A program made the position numbers and the translations under genes. Of a DNA stretch of 64,000 bases, positions 10,310-18,839 are shown one piece after another. The stretch is from Vulgatibacter incomptus. Lineage in GTDB: Bacteria > Myxococcota > Myxococcia > Myxococcales > Vulgatibacteraceae. The DNA is taken from contig NZ_CP012332.1 of assembly GCF_001263175.1 (NCBI RefSeq), positions 1,237,501 to 1,301,500 on the forward strand, in the 5' to 3' direction. How positions within the stretch are numbered: the stretch's first letter is position 1; the number at the start of each line of letters is the position of its first letter. Below the pieces are notes generated by a model. That model did not search any database, was not told where the DNA came from, and saw nothing but the letters and a program-made list of their open reading frames with translations.

Positions 10310-10498
10310 ATGTTCTCTCGGATCGCGGAACGCACCGGGTTGTCGAGCGAAGCCGGACAGACCCTCACCGAGTACGCGCTCGTCGCAGGAGGGCTCGCCG
10401 CCGCCGCCCTGGTCGCGGCGGGGCCCCTCGGAATGCTGGACGCCATCCGCCGCTACTTCGGCTCCATCTACTTCGTCCTCTCCCTTCCGCTGCCGTGA
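10310..10498 (+). CDS. flp: Flp/Fap-type (type IVb) pilin
   Basis: A 62-residue prepilin. The class IVb processing site is clear: EAG|QTLTEYALV, with cleavage after G16 and Glu at mature position 5 followed by Tyr. A hydrophobic helix follows (ALVAGGLAAAALVAAG). The short basic leader and small size are typical of Flp pilins assembled by the Tad machine, whose components follow downstream (cpaB, tadB, tadC). The next gene begins within 12 nt. Confidence 0.88.
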   Translation: MFSRIAERTGLSSEAGQTLTEYALVAGGLAAAALVAAGPLGMLDAIRRYFGSIYFVLSLPLP

Positions 10499-10509
10499 GG
10501 TTTCGCGCG

Positions 10510-11244
10510 ATGCGTTTCGAGGAACCAAGGGCCAGTTTGAACGGTCGACGCCCCCTCCGATGGCTGAAGTTCGGCGTCTACCTCGCGAGCGCCGCCGTGA
10601 CGATGGCTGCCTCGGCGCCGGCGGCGCGCGCGTTCCTGGCCCTGGTCGCCGGCCCGTTCGGAGAAGCATCCCAGATCGGTGGCCTCGCAGCTCGATTCGC
10701 CTGCGCCTGCGTCGCCGCGCTCGTCGTCGCCTGGCTCGTCATCGATGCGGCATTCGATCGCATCGTCCCGCGACGGCTCCTGGCCGTCCAGCTCGCCGTC
10801 ATGAGCGCGACCTTGCTCGCCGGGAGCGGTGGCCCTCCCACGCGGGTCGGATCCGCCGCGGTGGAGGCGATGCTCGACCGCGCACGGTCGGTGGCCGCGG
10901 ACTCCCTGGGCAAGGGCGAATCGCTCGCCGCCGTCGAGCCTTCCGTGCGGGCCGAGCTGCTCCAGGCGTTTCCCCACACGCCGTTTCGCGACCGGTGGCT
11001 CCGCAGCCTTCCGCCCGCGCTGGTCGTCCTCGAGGGCGCGGATGGTCCCCTCCTCGTGCCTCGGCCCGGCGATCCACCTGGAACCCTCTATCTGGCGATC
11101 GCGCCTTCCGGCGCGGTGGGCTGGATGACCGCGCTGGTGCTCGATGGCTCGGAGCCCGTCCTCCTTCGGGAGAACGGTCGACCGCGGATCGTGGGCGTCG
11201 GCCGCTGCCTCGGCGATCGAATCGAAGGAGAGCGAGAATGCTGA
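10510..11244 (+). CDS. Tad-locus membrane protein of unknown function
   Basis: I do not recognise a family. The 244-residue protein has three hydrophobic segments in the N-terminal 110 residues (FGVYLASAAVTMAASAPAA, FACACVAALVVAWLVI, LAVQLAVMSATLLAG). A soluble C-terminal domain of about 130 residues follows, with a proline-rich strand pattern and the ending GRCLGDRIEGEREC. It sits between the pilin and cpaB, and its stop overlaps the cpaB start, which supports co-translation. An in-frame GTG at 10495, overlapping the pilin stop, is an alternative start. It could be a pilus-assembly accessory protein. Confidence 0.7.
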   Translation: MRFEEPRASLNGRRPLRWLKFGVYLASAAVTMAASAPAARAFLALVAGPFGEASQIGGLAARFACACVAALVVAWLVIDAAFDRIVPRRLLAVQLAVMSATLLAGSGGPPTRVGSAAVEAMLDRARSVAADSLGKGESLAAVEPSVRAELLQAFPHTPFRDRWLRSLPPALVVLEGADGPLLVPRPGDPPGTLYLAIAPSGAVGWMTALVLDGSEPVLLRENGRPRIVGVGRCLGDRIEGEREC

Positions 11245-12059
11245 AAGGACGAACGCCGCTGTTGATCGCGATCGGCTTGGGGCTCCTGGCCGGCGCGGTG
11301 GCCTACGGCTCCCTCCGAGCCAAGGAGCGCGAGGTGCGGGACGGGTGGAACCTGGTCCCCGTCCTGGTCGCCGCCGAGGATCTCGAGGAAGGGAGCGTCC
11401 TCTCGTTCGAGATGATCGCCAAGAGCCGCATCCCGGAGCAGTTCGTGACCGGCTCGGTGGTCCGCCCGGAATATGCCGAGAGCGTGATCGGCCAGCGGGT
11501 GATCGTGCCGATGCGAGCCGGCGATCCCATCCTCTGGTCCCAGTTCGAGACCGCGCGGTCCCTCGACCGGCTCTCGCCCGCCATCATGAAGAAGGGCCGG
11601 GCGATCACGGTCTCGGTCAACGAGAAGAGCTCGGTGGGAGGTTGGATCCGCCCAAACGATCACGTGGACGTGATCGGCTCGATCCGCGATCCGAATACCC
11701 AGGAGATCGTCACCCTGACCCTCCTCCAGAACGTGCTCGTCCTCGCCACCGGCAAGTCCATGGGCACCGGCGGCGGACTCCCTGCGGACGGACCCAGAGG
11801 CTACGGAGACCTCTCACTCCTGGTGCTCCCCGAGGAGGCCGAGATTCTGGTCCTGGCCCAGGAGCTCGGCTCGCTCACCTTCGTGCTCCGGAATCCGGAG
11901 GAGCTCGACGTCGAGGAGGATCGGGGCCGGGCGACCATCGGGACGTTGCTCACGGGCGAGCGCTCCAAGGCGCTGCGCCAGCTCCGCTACCAGACCATCC
12001 AGGTGATCCGGGGATCGGCAGGGACCGCGGAACGCTCGGGGATCGTCGGAGCGCCTTGA
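11238..12059 (+). CDS. cpaB: Flp pilus assembly protein CpaB/RcpC
   Basis: CpaB/RcpC is a periplasmic Tad component thought to work with the outer-membrane secretin. The 273-residue protein has one N-terminal membrane helix (PLLIAIGLGLLAGAVAYGSL). It then has a SAF domain (VPVLVAAEDLEEGSVLSFEM) and the CpaB core (AITVSVNEKSSVGGWIRPND, HVDVIGSIRDP). AAGGAG lies properly upstream of ATG 11238, and the start overlaps the preceding gene's stop by a few bases. The cognate secretin CpaC/RcpA, normally next to cpaB, is absent here. Confidence 0.9.
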   Translation: MLKGRTPLLIAIGLGLLAGAVAYGSLRAKEREVRDGWNLVPVLVAAEDLEEGSVLSFEMIAKSRIPEQFVTGSVVRPEYAESVIGQRVIVPMRAGDPILWSQFETARSLDRLSPAIMKKGRAITVSVNEKSSVGGWIRPNDHVDVIGSIRDPNTQEIVTLTLLQNVLVLATGKSMGTGGGLPADGPRGYGDLSLLVLPEEAEILVLAQELGSLTFVLRNPEELDVEEDRGRATIGTLLTGERSKALRQLRYQTIQVIRGSAGTAERSGIVGAP

Positions 12060-12074
12060 GCGCGGGGGCATGTC

Positions 12075-12923
12075 ATGTTCGAGCACGTCCTGGTCTCGCT
12101 CCTGGTCGTCGCCTCGGTCTCGTTCTTCGCCTGGGTCGCGTTCGGCATCATCGGCAACGCAATCGCGCGCCTGAAGCAGCGCTACCCCATCCGCAGCCGC
12201 TCCGATCTGCGCGATCTCCTGCTCTTCCTCGATCGCCGCGCGATCGCCGTGCTCTCTCTCTGCATGGGGGCGATCTCCGTCGGCGCTGGAATCCTGCTCG
12301 GAGGATGGCTGACCGCGACGATGTTCGGGGTCGGGGGCGCCGCCGCTCCACCTCTCTTCGTTGGGATCTATCGGAAGCGGCGAATCCGATCGTTCGAACG
12401 CCAGCTCGTAGACGCGCTCCAATCGCTCGCGAACGGGCTTCGGGCGGGACTCACAATCCCCCAGGCGCTCGAGCAGATCGCGCGGGAGGCGACCGCACCC
12501 CTGGGGCAGGAGTTCGCCCTCCTCGTGAAGGAGCTCAAGGTCGGGGTCCAGCTCGACGACGCGCTGGCAAACCTGGCCTCGCGGGTCGAGTCGGACGACC
12601 TCTCCCTCGTCGTGGTCTCGACCAGCACCGCAAGACAGCTCGGCGGGAACATGGCCGAGATGCTCGAGACAATCGGAGGGACGATCCGAGAGCGCTTCCG
12701 CCTGCAGGGCAAGATCGCGGCGCTCACCTCGCAGGGGAAGATGCAGGGTTGGATCGTCGCATCGCTGCCCCTGCTCCTGGGCGCCGTCATGCGACACATG
12801 CGGCCCGACCTCGTGGAGCCCATGCTCGATCACGTCTTCGGCTACGCGCTCGTCGCGGCCGTGGTGTTGCTCGAAGCGGTTGGTCTCTTCTTCATCCGGA
12901 AGATCGTCAACGTCGATGTCTGA
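12075..12923 (+). CDS. tadB: Tad secretion inner-membrane platform protein TadB
   Basis: TadB and TadC form the inner-membrane platform on which the TadA ATPase drives Flp pilus assembly. The 282-residue protein has hydrophobic segments at the N terminus and near residue 60-95, then a cytoplasmic T2SSF/GspF domain (LVDALQSLANGLRAGLTIPQ, QLGGNMAEMLETIGGTIRER). Two C-terminal membrane helices flank residues 225-280. It starts 15 nt after cpaB and is followed 12 nt later by tadC. Confidence 0.9.
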   Translation: MFEHVLVSLLVVASVSFFAWVAFGIIGNAIARLKQRYPIRSRSDLRDLLLFLDRRAIAVLSLCMGAISVGAGILLGGWLTATMFGVGGAAAPPLFVGIYRKRRIRSFERQLVDALQSLANGLRAGLTIPQALEQIAREATAPLGQEFALLVKELKVGVQLDDALANLASRVESDDLSLVVVSTSTARQLGGNMAEMLETIGGTIRERFRLQGKIAALTSQGKMQGWIVASLPLLLGAVMRHMRPDLVEPMLDHVFGYALVAAVVLLEAVGLFFIRKIVNVDV

Positions 12924-12935
12924 AGGAGGGGAGTC

Positions 12936-13820
12936 ATGCTCGCGTCCATCGGGATTCCGCTCGCTGTCGCGCTCGCCTTTGCGGCCGCCTTCTTCGGCGC
13001 GTCGTGGGCCCTCGACCGCTGGTTCGGGGGGATCCTCGGATACGTTCGTTCCTCGGGAGGATCGTCGGGGCTGCAGCGCCTTCGTCCCTTGCTGCTGCAG
13101 CCGCTCGGGAGAGCCGTTCGACGGTGGGTCGGCCCGGGCCACCAGGAGCGCGTGAGGCAAGCCCTCGTTCGCGCCGGCGAGCCGGCCGGCCTCGAGCCCT
13201 CGGAGATCGTGGCGCTCCAGATCGTCGCGCTCGCGGGATTCCTGTTGGTGGGCGCGATGATCGGCCACGCGCTCGATCGAGCCGTCCTCGGCGCGATCGC
13301 GGGAGCCGCGCTCGGAGCGGGATATCCGCGGCTCTGGCTGCGCGAACAGATCCAGCGGCGGGAAAAGGCGATCACGAGAGCGCTCCCGTTCGGTCTCGAT
13401 CTCCTCACGCTCTCCGTGGAGGCCGGCCTCGACTTCTCCGGCGCCCTCGGCAGGGTCGTGGAGAAGGGGAAGCATGGCCCTCTGCGCGACGAGCTGGCCA
13501 TCGTGCTCAAGCAGCTTCGGATGGGCCGCACCCGCGAAGATGCGTTGAAACAGCTCGCCGAGCGGGTCCGACTCCCGGCGGTGGCCTCCTTCGTCACCAC
13601 CGTCATCCAGGCCGATCGGATGGGCACCAGTCTCGGAAAGGTGATGCGGATCCAGGCGACCCAGCTCCGCCAGGACCGATCGCAGCGCGCGGAGAAGCTC
13701 GCCGGAGAGGCGCCGGTGAAGATGCTCTTTCCGCTCATTGCCTGCATTTTTCCCACGGTGTTTCTCGTCCTCTTCGGGCCGATCGTGTTCGCGATGGCTT
13801 TCGGCGGATTCGGAGGGTGA
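12936..13820 (+). CDS. tadC: Tad secretion inner-membrane platform protein TadC
   Basis: Second GspF-fold platform protein, 294 residues. It has an N-terminal helix, a central hydrophobic pair (IVALQIVALAGFLLVGAMIG, AVLGAIAGAALGAGYP), a T2SSF domain (LPFGLDLLTLSVEAGLDFSG, ADRMGTSLGKVMRIQA) and a C-terminal helix (MLFPLIACIFPTVFLVLFGP). GGAGGGGAG precedes the ATG. The following FHA gene starts at or before its stop codon, so the operon continues. Confidence 0.9.
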   Translation: MLASIGIPLAVALAFAAAFFGASWALDRWFGGILGYVRSSGGSSGLQRLRPLLLQPLGRAVRRWVGPGHQERVRQALVRAGEPAGLEPSEIVALQIVALAGFLLVGAMIGHALDRAVLGAIAGAALGAGYPRLWLREQIQRREKAITRALPFGLDLLTLSVEAGLDFSGALGRVVEKGKHGPLRDELAIVLKQLRMGRTREDALKQLAERVRLPAVASFVTTVIQADRMGTSLGKVMRIQATQLRQDRSQRAEKLAGEAPVKMLFPLIACIFPTVFLVLFGPIVFAMAFGGFGG

Positions 13821-13822
13821 CG

Positions 13823-15079
13823 ATGGCTCCTTCCACTCGTCTCGTCGTAGATGGCGAGGTCGTCGGATCCCTCGATGGCTCTACGTCGAGCCTCACCATC
13901 GGCCGATCGGCCTCGAGCGGTCTCGTCCTCGACAGGCCTGGAATCTCCCGACGGCACGCCCTGATTCACGTCGGGCCGACCGGTGCGCTCTCGATTGAGG
14001 ATCTGGGGTCGGCAAACGGCACACTCCTGAATGGCAAGTCGGTCTCGGCGCCGACTCCGCTGCGGGCCGGTGACCGAGTGCTCCTCGGGGATGTGACGAT
14101 CGAGATCGAAGGGAGGCGAGCGGCTGGGACTTCCCATCAACCGGCAGCGGGCGTCTTGGACCGGCCCCGTAGCGAGCAGCCAGCGAAGTCCTCCGGGCTC
14201 CTCTCCGGTCGTGGTCCCGCCGCGATCGTCGCGGCGCTCGCGTTGGGGATTCTGCTCCTGGCATCCGTGTCGCGGATCTCGGGAGGCCAGGGCGGCGCAG
14301 CCATGCTCGGTGATCGAAGCGCCGAGACGTTCGTTCTGGAGGAGGTCGGATCGGATGCGGTCTTTGGACGCGGGCCGGACGTATCCGTCCCTACGGGCGA
14401 GCGAGCTTCCTTCCTGCTCCCAGCGATCGGCGCGGAGCCTGGCGAGAGCCGGTTCACCGTGCGGTACTCGAGCTCGCTGGTGAAGCCGGACGCGATCGAG
14501 GTCCGCGTCAACGACGAGGTGATCGGCTTCGTCGCCGGGTCGGGGGCGGCCTGGAAGCGAGACCAGGAGATCCGTCTTCCCGCGCGGGTCCTTCGACCGG
14601 GCGAGCGCAACGTCCTCGCCTTCGTGGATCCTCTCCACGGCGCTCCGAACGAGCAAGCGGAGTGGCAGGTGGGAGAGATCGAGCTCGTGGTGGAGCCGAT
14701 TCCGCACTGCGATCCGGTCGACTGCATCGAGCAGGCGGAGCGCCACTTCGCGCTCGGCTCTCGAGCTTTCGAAGCCCGGGCCCTGGCGCCGCGAAGTCTC
14801 TTCGACGCCTGGCTGTCTCTGCGGATGGCCCTCCGGTTCGTGGAGAACCTGTCCGCGAGACCCGGAGTCCACGGTCGGATCGTCGCGCTCCTCGGCGAGG
14901 TCGATGTGGAGCTTCAGGCTCGTTGCAGCAGGCTCCGCTTCACGGTCGAGCGAAGTGTCGCGTTGGACGAGCTCGGTCGCGCGAGGAGCGCTGCCGACGA
15001 GCTCTTGCGCACGTTCCCAGGACCCGAACATCGCTGCCACGGAATGGCCCGGCAGATGCTCTCCTGGCTGGATGGCTGA
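13823..15079 (+). CDS. Membrane-anchored FHA-domain protein in the Tad operon
   Basis: 418 residues. The N-terminal FHA domain (residues 8-90) keeps the phosphothreonine-binding signature: TIGRSASSG, ISRRHA and SANGTLLNG. A single membrane helix follows near 130-150 (AAIVAALALGILLLASVSRI). The remaining 265 residues have a beta-rich domain (FTVRYSSSLVKPDAIEVRVN) and a helical C-terminal region with HCDPVDC. This layout places the FHA domain in the cytoplasm and the rest in the periplasm. Phosphothreonine binding is family knowledge; a role in phospho-control of pilus assembly is inference. GTG 13817, overlapping the tadC stop, is an alternative start. Confidence 0.82.
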   Translation: MAPSTRLVVDGEVVGSLDGSTSSLTIGRSASSGLVLDRPGISRRHALIHVGPTGALSIEDLGSANGTLLNGKSVSAPTPLRAGDRVLLGDVTIEIEGRRAAGTSHQPAAGVLDRPRSEQPAKSSGLLSGRGPAAIVAALALGILLLASVSRISGGQGGAAMLGDRSAETFVLEEVGSDAVFGRGPDVSVPTGERASFLLPAIGAEPGESRFTVRYSSSLVKPDAIEVRVNDEVIGFVAGSGAAWKRDQEIRLPARVLRPGERNVLAFVDPLHGAPNEQAEWQVGEIELVVEPIPHCDPVDCIEQAERHFALGSRAFEARALAPRSLFDAWLSLRMALRFVENLSARPGVHGRIVALLGEVDVELQARCSRLRFTVERSVALDELGRARSAADELLRTFPGPEHRCHGMARQMLSWLDG

Positions 15080-15086
15080 GGCGGAG

Positions 15087-16685
15087 ATGAATACGAGACG
15101 CATCGACCTTCGAACCGCCCCCGGCTTGCATCCGAACGCCCACGATGGTGCCTCGGAGCAGGAGTCGCTCGTGAGTGGCGAATCGGGGCTCTGGCCCTTT
15201 CGTGTATCGCTCGAGGCCGCCTGCGAGACACAGCCGCATACGATCGTTCGGGAGGCCACCCCGGGCGCCAAGCTGATCGTGACCGAAGGCCCTGGGGCCG
15301 AGCGCTCCTTTGACCTCGACGGCTCCGAGTGGATGATTGGTCGCTCTCGCAGCTGCGAGATTCCATTGCCGGACCCGTCGATCTCGCGTCGCCATCTCCT
15401 CATCCGTCGAAAGGGCGGCGTCTTTGTCGCCATCGACCAGGGATCGGAAAACGGAACGCTCGTCGAAGGAGCCTCGATCGCGGAGCTCGTGCTCTCGAAT
15501 GGCCACGAGCTCGTGCTCGGTGACACGACGCTTCGCTTCGTCGCCGCCGCTGACGGAACCATGGGCGAATCCGAAACGAAGACGCGTGAGACTGCCATGG
15601 AGGAGGGAGGCCCGACACGATTGCTCGCCGGCCCCACGCCATCCAGTGGGACGCAGTCTTCTCCATCGTCGATGCGGCGACGAAAGGGACCTCGGTTGGC
15701 GGTTGGGGCCGCGGCCCTGCTGACGATCGTCGGCGTGGCCGCGATCGGGATCGGGATCGGAGGTCGACGGGCGTCGGCTCCGCCTCCTGTTGTGTCGCCG
15801 GGAGGAGAGGGCGAGGCCTTCGCCGCTTTTCAGCGCGGGCTCGGGCTCGTGCGTGACGGCGATTGGGACGAGGCGGCGTCGCTCTTCGCCGAGGCTCGGA
15901 CGCTGGATCCCGACAACGCGGAGCTGGAGCGCTATGCCGAGCGTGCGCAGAAAGAGGCCGCGGAGCAGGTCCGGGCCGCCGACGTGCGAATGCAGCTCGA
16001 ACAAGGCGATTCGGATCGGGCGGAAGCGGTCTTTGCGCAGATCGACCCGGAGTCGTTGGTCTTCGAGCGAGAGGGAGGTTCGCTACGCGCAGCGATCGAC
16101 GCGCTTCGGGCGGTCGCCGGAGAGCCGCTCGATGAAGCCGAGCGCCAGGGGGCGCCGATCGATCGCGAGTCCACGAGGTTTGCGGCAACCGGCTCCAGCC
16201 GCGCAGGCGCCGGTCGGCTTGCGGCGATCGAGCGTGAGGCAACCGGCCGAGGGATTGCGCTGCCGAATCAGAACGGACGGGCCTCCGGCGCTTCGAGTCG
16301 CGAAACGCGCAGGGCAGCGGTGCGGAACCCAAGCGCGGGGCCGACCGAGGCCCTGGGAAGTGCGCGGTCTGCGGGAGGCGACGACGTCGCACGTCGACAT
16401 TTCGAGGCCGGGCTTCGAGCCCTCGAGGGCGGGAACCTGGAGCGCGCTGCAGAGCACCTGGGCGAATCGCTGAGGCTCGACCCGGGGAACGCGGCCGCAA
16501 AGGCCGCGATGGACAAGCTCAGAGGCCGCGCCGAAGGGCTGTTTCGGGAGGCGTACGCCGAGAGGAACACCGATCCGGCGGGTGCGCGGAGGAAGCTCGC
16601 GGTCGTCGTGCGTCTCTCCCGACCGGGTGAGGCCCTGTACGAAAAGGCGACGTCCTGGCTCGCGAAGCTCGAAGGACCTCGATGA
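15087..16685 (+). CDS. FHA-domain protein with membrane helix and TPR-like repeats
   Basis: 532 residues. The FHA domain lies near 65-155 with intact landmarks: MIGRSRSCE, SISRRHLLI and GSENGTLVEG. A membrane helix follows (AVGAAALLTIVGVAAIGIGIG). The C-terminal part has two groups of TPR-like helices (AFQRGLGLVRDGDWDEAASL; HFEAGLRALEGGNLERAAEH) joined by a low-complexity linker. It is the second FHA protein in a row and probably the last Tad-operon gene. ATG 15087 is chosen because GAGGCGGAG precedes it; ATG 15072, overlapping the previous stop, is also possible. The TPRs suggest a protein-interaction scaffold. Confidence 0.82.
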   Translation: MNTRRIDLRTAPGLHPNAHDGASEQESLVSGESGLWPFRVSLEAACETQPHTIVREATPGAKLIVTEGPGAERSFDLDGSEWMIGRSRSCEIPLPDPSISRRHLLIRRKGGVFVAIDQGSENGTLVEGASIAELVLSNGHELVLGDTTLRFVAAADGTMGESETKTRETAMEEGGPTRLLAGPTPSSGTQSSPSSMRRRKGPRLAVGAAALLTIVGVAAIGIGIGGRRASAPPPVVSPGGEGEAFAAFQRGLGLVRDGDWDEAASLFAEARTLDPDNAELERYAERAQKEAAEQVRAADVRMQLEQGDSDRAEAVFAQIDPESLVFEREGGSLRAAIDALRAVAGEPLDEAERQGAPIDRESTRFAATGSSRAGAGRLAAIEREATGRGIALPNQNGRASGASSRETRRAAVRNPSAGPTEALGSARSAGGDDVARRHFEAGLRALEGGNLERAAEHLGESLRLDPGNAAAKAAMDKLRGRAEGLFREAYAERNTDPAGARRKLAVVVRLSRPGEALYEKATSWLAKLEGPR

Positions 16686-16709
16686 TGTGCTCGCGGCCCG
16701 GACGAGTCG

Positions 16710-16745
16710 CCTGGGCGAATCCGACGACCGCCGGATTCGCCCAGG
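16710..16745. terminator. 14-bp perfect inverted repeat after the Tad operon (terminator candidate)
   Basis: CCTGGGCGAATCCG (16710-16723) and CGGATTCGCCCAGG (16732-16745) form a perfect 14-bp stem with an 8-nt loop. It begins 25 nt past the stop codon of the FHA/TPR gene. No T run follows, so it is either a terminator or an mRNA 3'-end stabiliser. A second 9-bp hairpin lies at 16785-16808. Confidence 0.6.
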
Positions 16746-16825
16746 CGGTATATCTTCCCAAGGCCTCATTCGTACCTGGCCGTGGCTCCCTCGCTTCGAC
16801 GAGGGAGCTCTCGAGGAACTTCCGC

Positions 16826-18745
16826 TTGGCTCGTCGATCCCAGCTCGATCTATTTGGCGATTCTCCGGACGCTCGGCCTTCCGGGAAGCCGGATGGCGAA
16901 GGCGTTCCTTCGGACGCTCCCGGCACCGACGAGCCGGCCCCCACTCCCGGCGCGAAGGTCAAGGCGAAGCGGACTTCTCGGTCGCGAGTCTCCCCAGCGC
17001 GAGGAGCTGGAAAGAGCGCGGAGGAGAGCGGGGAGGAGCGCGGGGATCTGCTGCCCGGTTCGCGGCGATCCGTGGCGAAGGAGCAAGAGGTCGAGGTTGG
17101 CGGGGGGGCGATCTCGCAGACTCGAGAGACGCCCGAGCGATCCGCGTACTCGACCGGAGGGAACGGGGAGCCGACGCCCAGGGCGCGGATTGCGCAGGAG
17201 AGGGAGCGCGAGGACGAGGAGGATACGGGCGCGGCGCGGATCGAGCGGGAGGGTGGGATTGCGTCGGCGTCCGGCGGGCCTGAGGTGGTGTCGGTCGGCG
17301 AGCTGGCCAGGCGGATCAAGGGCTCGCTGGAGGGGCGTTTCGGCGACGTGCTGGTCCGCGGCGAGATCTCGAACCTTCGGCAGCCAGGGTCGGGCCACCT
17401 CTACTTCAGCCTGAAGGACGCCTCGGGGAGCCTGCGTGCGGTTCTCTTCCGCGGGCAGGCCCGGAGGCTGCGCTTCCGGCCCGACAACGGGCAGGAGGTG
17501 GTGGCCCGGGGCCGGGTGAGCTTCTACGAGGTCAGCGGCGACGCGCAGCTCGTGTGTGAGTCCCTCGATCCCGTTGGGGCGGGGGCGCTCGCGCTCGCCT
17601 TCGAGCAGCGCAAGGCGAAGCTCGCGGCGGAGGGTCTCTTCGATCCGGCGCGCAAGCGCCAGCTCCCGTTCCTTCCTCGCCGGATCGGCGTTGTGACGAG
17701 CCCGACCGGCGCAGCGATCCACGATTTCGTCCGCGTGCTCCATCGACGGTTTCCGGGGATCGCGGTCCTTGTCGCACCGGCGAGGGTGCAGGGCGCCGGT
17801 GCGGCGGACGAGATCGCCGCGGGGATCGAGCGGCTGGGGGCACGCGGCGACTGCGAGATCGTCGTGGTCACCCGGGGCGGCGGCTCGATCGAAGATCTCT
17901 GGGCGTTCAACGAGGAGGTGGTGGCCCGGGCCATCGCCGCATGCCCGGTTCCCGTGGTCTCGGCGGTCGGGCACGAGGTCGACTTCACGATCGCGGACTT
18001 CGTGGCCGATCTGCGGGCGCCGACGCCCACCGGAGCGGCGGAGCGGATCGCGCCGGTGGAGGACGAGCTGCGCGCCGCGCTCGCGGTGACGCGCAGCCGC
18101 CTCGCCCGGAGCGCGCGGCGGGAGCTGGAGAGTCGGCGCGCGGCCGTGCATCGCGTCCGCTCGAGGCTCGGGGACCCCACCCGGCGCGTGGCGGACGAGA
18201 GGCTTCGGCTGGATGCGAGGCGCCGGGTCGCGGCGGACGCGGTGGTCGGAGCGATCGCCCTGGGCCGTCGGGAGCTGCGGGGCCGGGAGGAGCGGCTGCG
18301 CCTGGTCAATCCGGTTGCGCGGCTGAAGCGTCGGTCCCGGGAGCTCGATTCGCTCCGGGAGAGGCTCTCTCGCGCAGCGCGCGGACTCCTGCGGGAGCGG
18401 CGAGCCGGGCTGCGGAGCGCCGGGCTCGCCCTCGGCCGGGCGGCTCCCCGCGATCGGGTGCTTCGGGAAGGGCAGCAGCTCGGGGAGCTTCGCGAGCGCC
18501 TGTTCGGAGCGATTCAGCGGGCCCTGGAGGGCCGGCGTGCCCGCATCGATGAGCGGGCGGCGCAGCTTCGAGCGCTCTCGCCTCTCCAGGTGCTGGCGCG
18601 CGGCTACGCGATCGCCTTCGCGGAGAGCGGCGCGGTGCTGCTCTCGTCGAGGGAGATCCGCGCGGGGCAGAGGCTCCACCTGGAGCTCGCGGACGGCGCG
18701 CTCACGGTCGAGGTCCTCGGGGAAGCGCCGGAGCGGAAGGGATGA
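16826..18745 (+). CDS. xseA: Exodeoxyribonuclease VII large subunit, with long N-terminal extension
   Basis: XseA is the catalytic subunit of the single-strand-specific exonuclease VII. Core family sequence runs from VVSVGELARRIK (OB-fold, GEISNLRQPGSGHLYFSLKD) through the nuclease region (RRIGVVTSPTGAAIHDF, VTRGGGSIEDLW, SAVGHEVDFTIAD) to the C-terminal coiled coil. About 160 residues of charged, disordered sequence precede the core. That extension begins with QLDLF, the consensus of beta-clamp-binding peptides. An in-frame ATG at 16682 overlaps the previous stop. However, codons 16682-16825 cover two strong hairpins, and TTG 16826 has GAGGAA suitably upstream, so I prefer the TTG. The small subunit follows from a separate promoter. 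Confidence 0.85.
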   Translation: MARRSQLDLFGDSPDARPSGKPDGEGVPSDAPGTDEPAPTPGAKVKAKRTSRSRVSPARGAGKSAEESGEERGDLLPGSRRSVAKEQEVEVGGGAISQTRETPERSAYSTGGNGEPTPRARIAQEREREDEEDTGAARIEREGGIASASGGPEVVSVGELARRIKGSLEGRFGDVLVRGEISNLRQPGSGHLYFSLKDASGSLRAVLFRGQARRLRFRPDNGQEVVARGRVSFYEVSGDAQLVCESLDPVGAGALALAFEQRKAKLAAEGLFDPARKRQLPFLPRRIGVVTSPTGAAIHDFVRVLHRRFPGIAVLVAPARVQGAGAADEIAAGIERLGARGDCEIVVVTRGGGSIEDLWAFNEEVVARAIAACPVPVVSAVGHEVDFTIADFVADLRAPTPTGAAERIAPVEDELRAALAVTRSRLARSARRELESRRAAVHRVRSRLGDPTRRVADERLRLDARRRVAADAVVGAIALGRRELRGREERLRLVNPVARLKRRSRELDSLRERLSRAARGLLRERRAGLRSAGLALGRAAPRDRVLREGQQLGELRERLFGAIQRALEGRRARIDERAAQLRALSPLQVLARGYAIAFAESGAVLLSSREIRAGQRLHLELADGALTVEVLGEAPERKG

Positions 18746-18786
18746 TCGCCTGGTCGGTTTCCCGTGGTGCGCGGCCCGCGCTTCGA

Positions 18787-18815
18787 TTGACCCACTTTCG
18801 CGCGGAGGCTAACTT
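18787..18815 (+). promoter_or_regulatory. Sigma70-type promoter for xseB
   Basis: TTGACC (18787-18792), a 17-bp spacer, then TAACTT (18810-18815). The predicted start lies about 18 nt before the GTG at 18840, with GGAGGAG in between. It sits in the short gap after xseA. Confidence 0.6.
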
Positions 18816-18839
18816 CCGCGCCCCCTTGGAGGAGACGCA

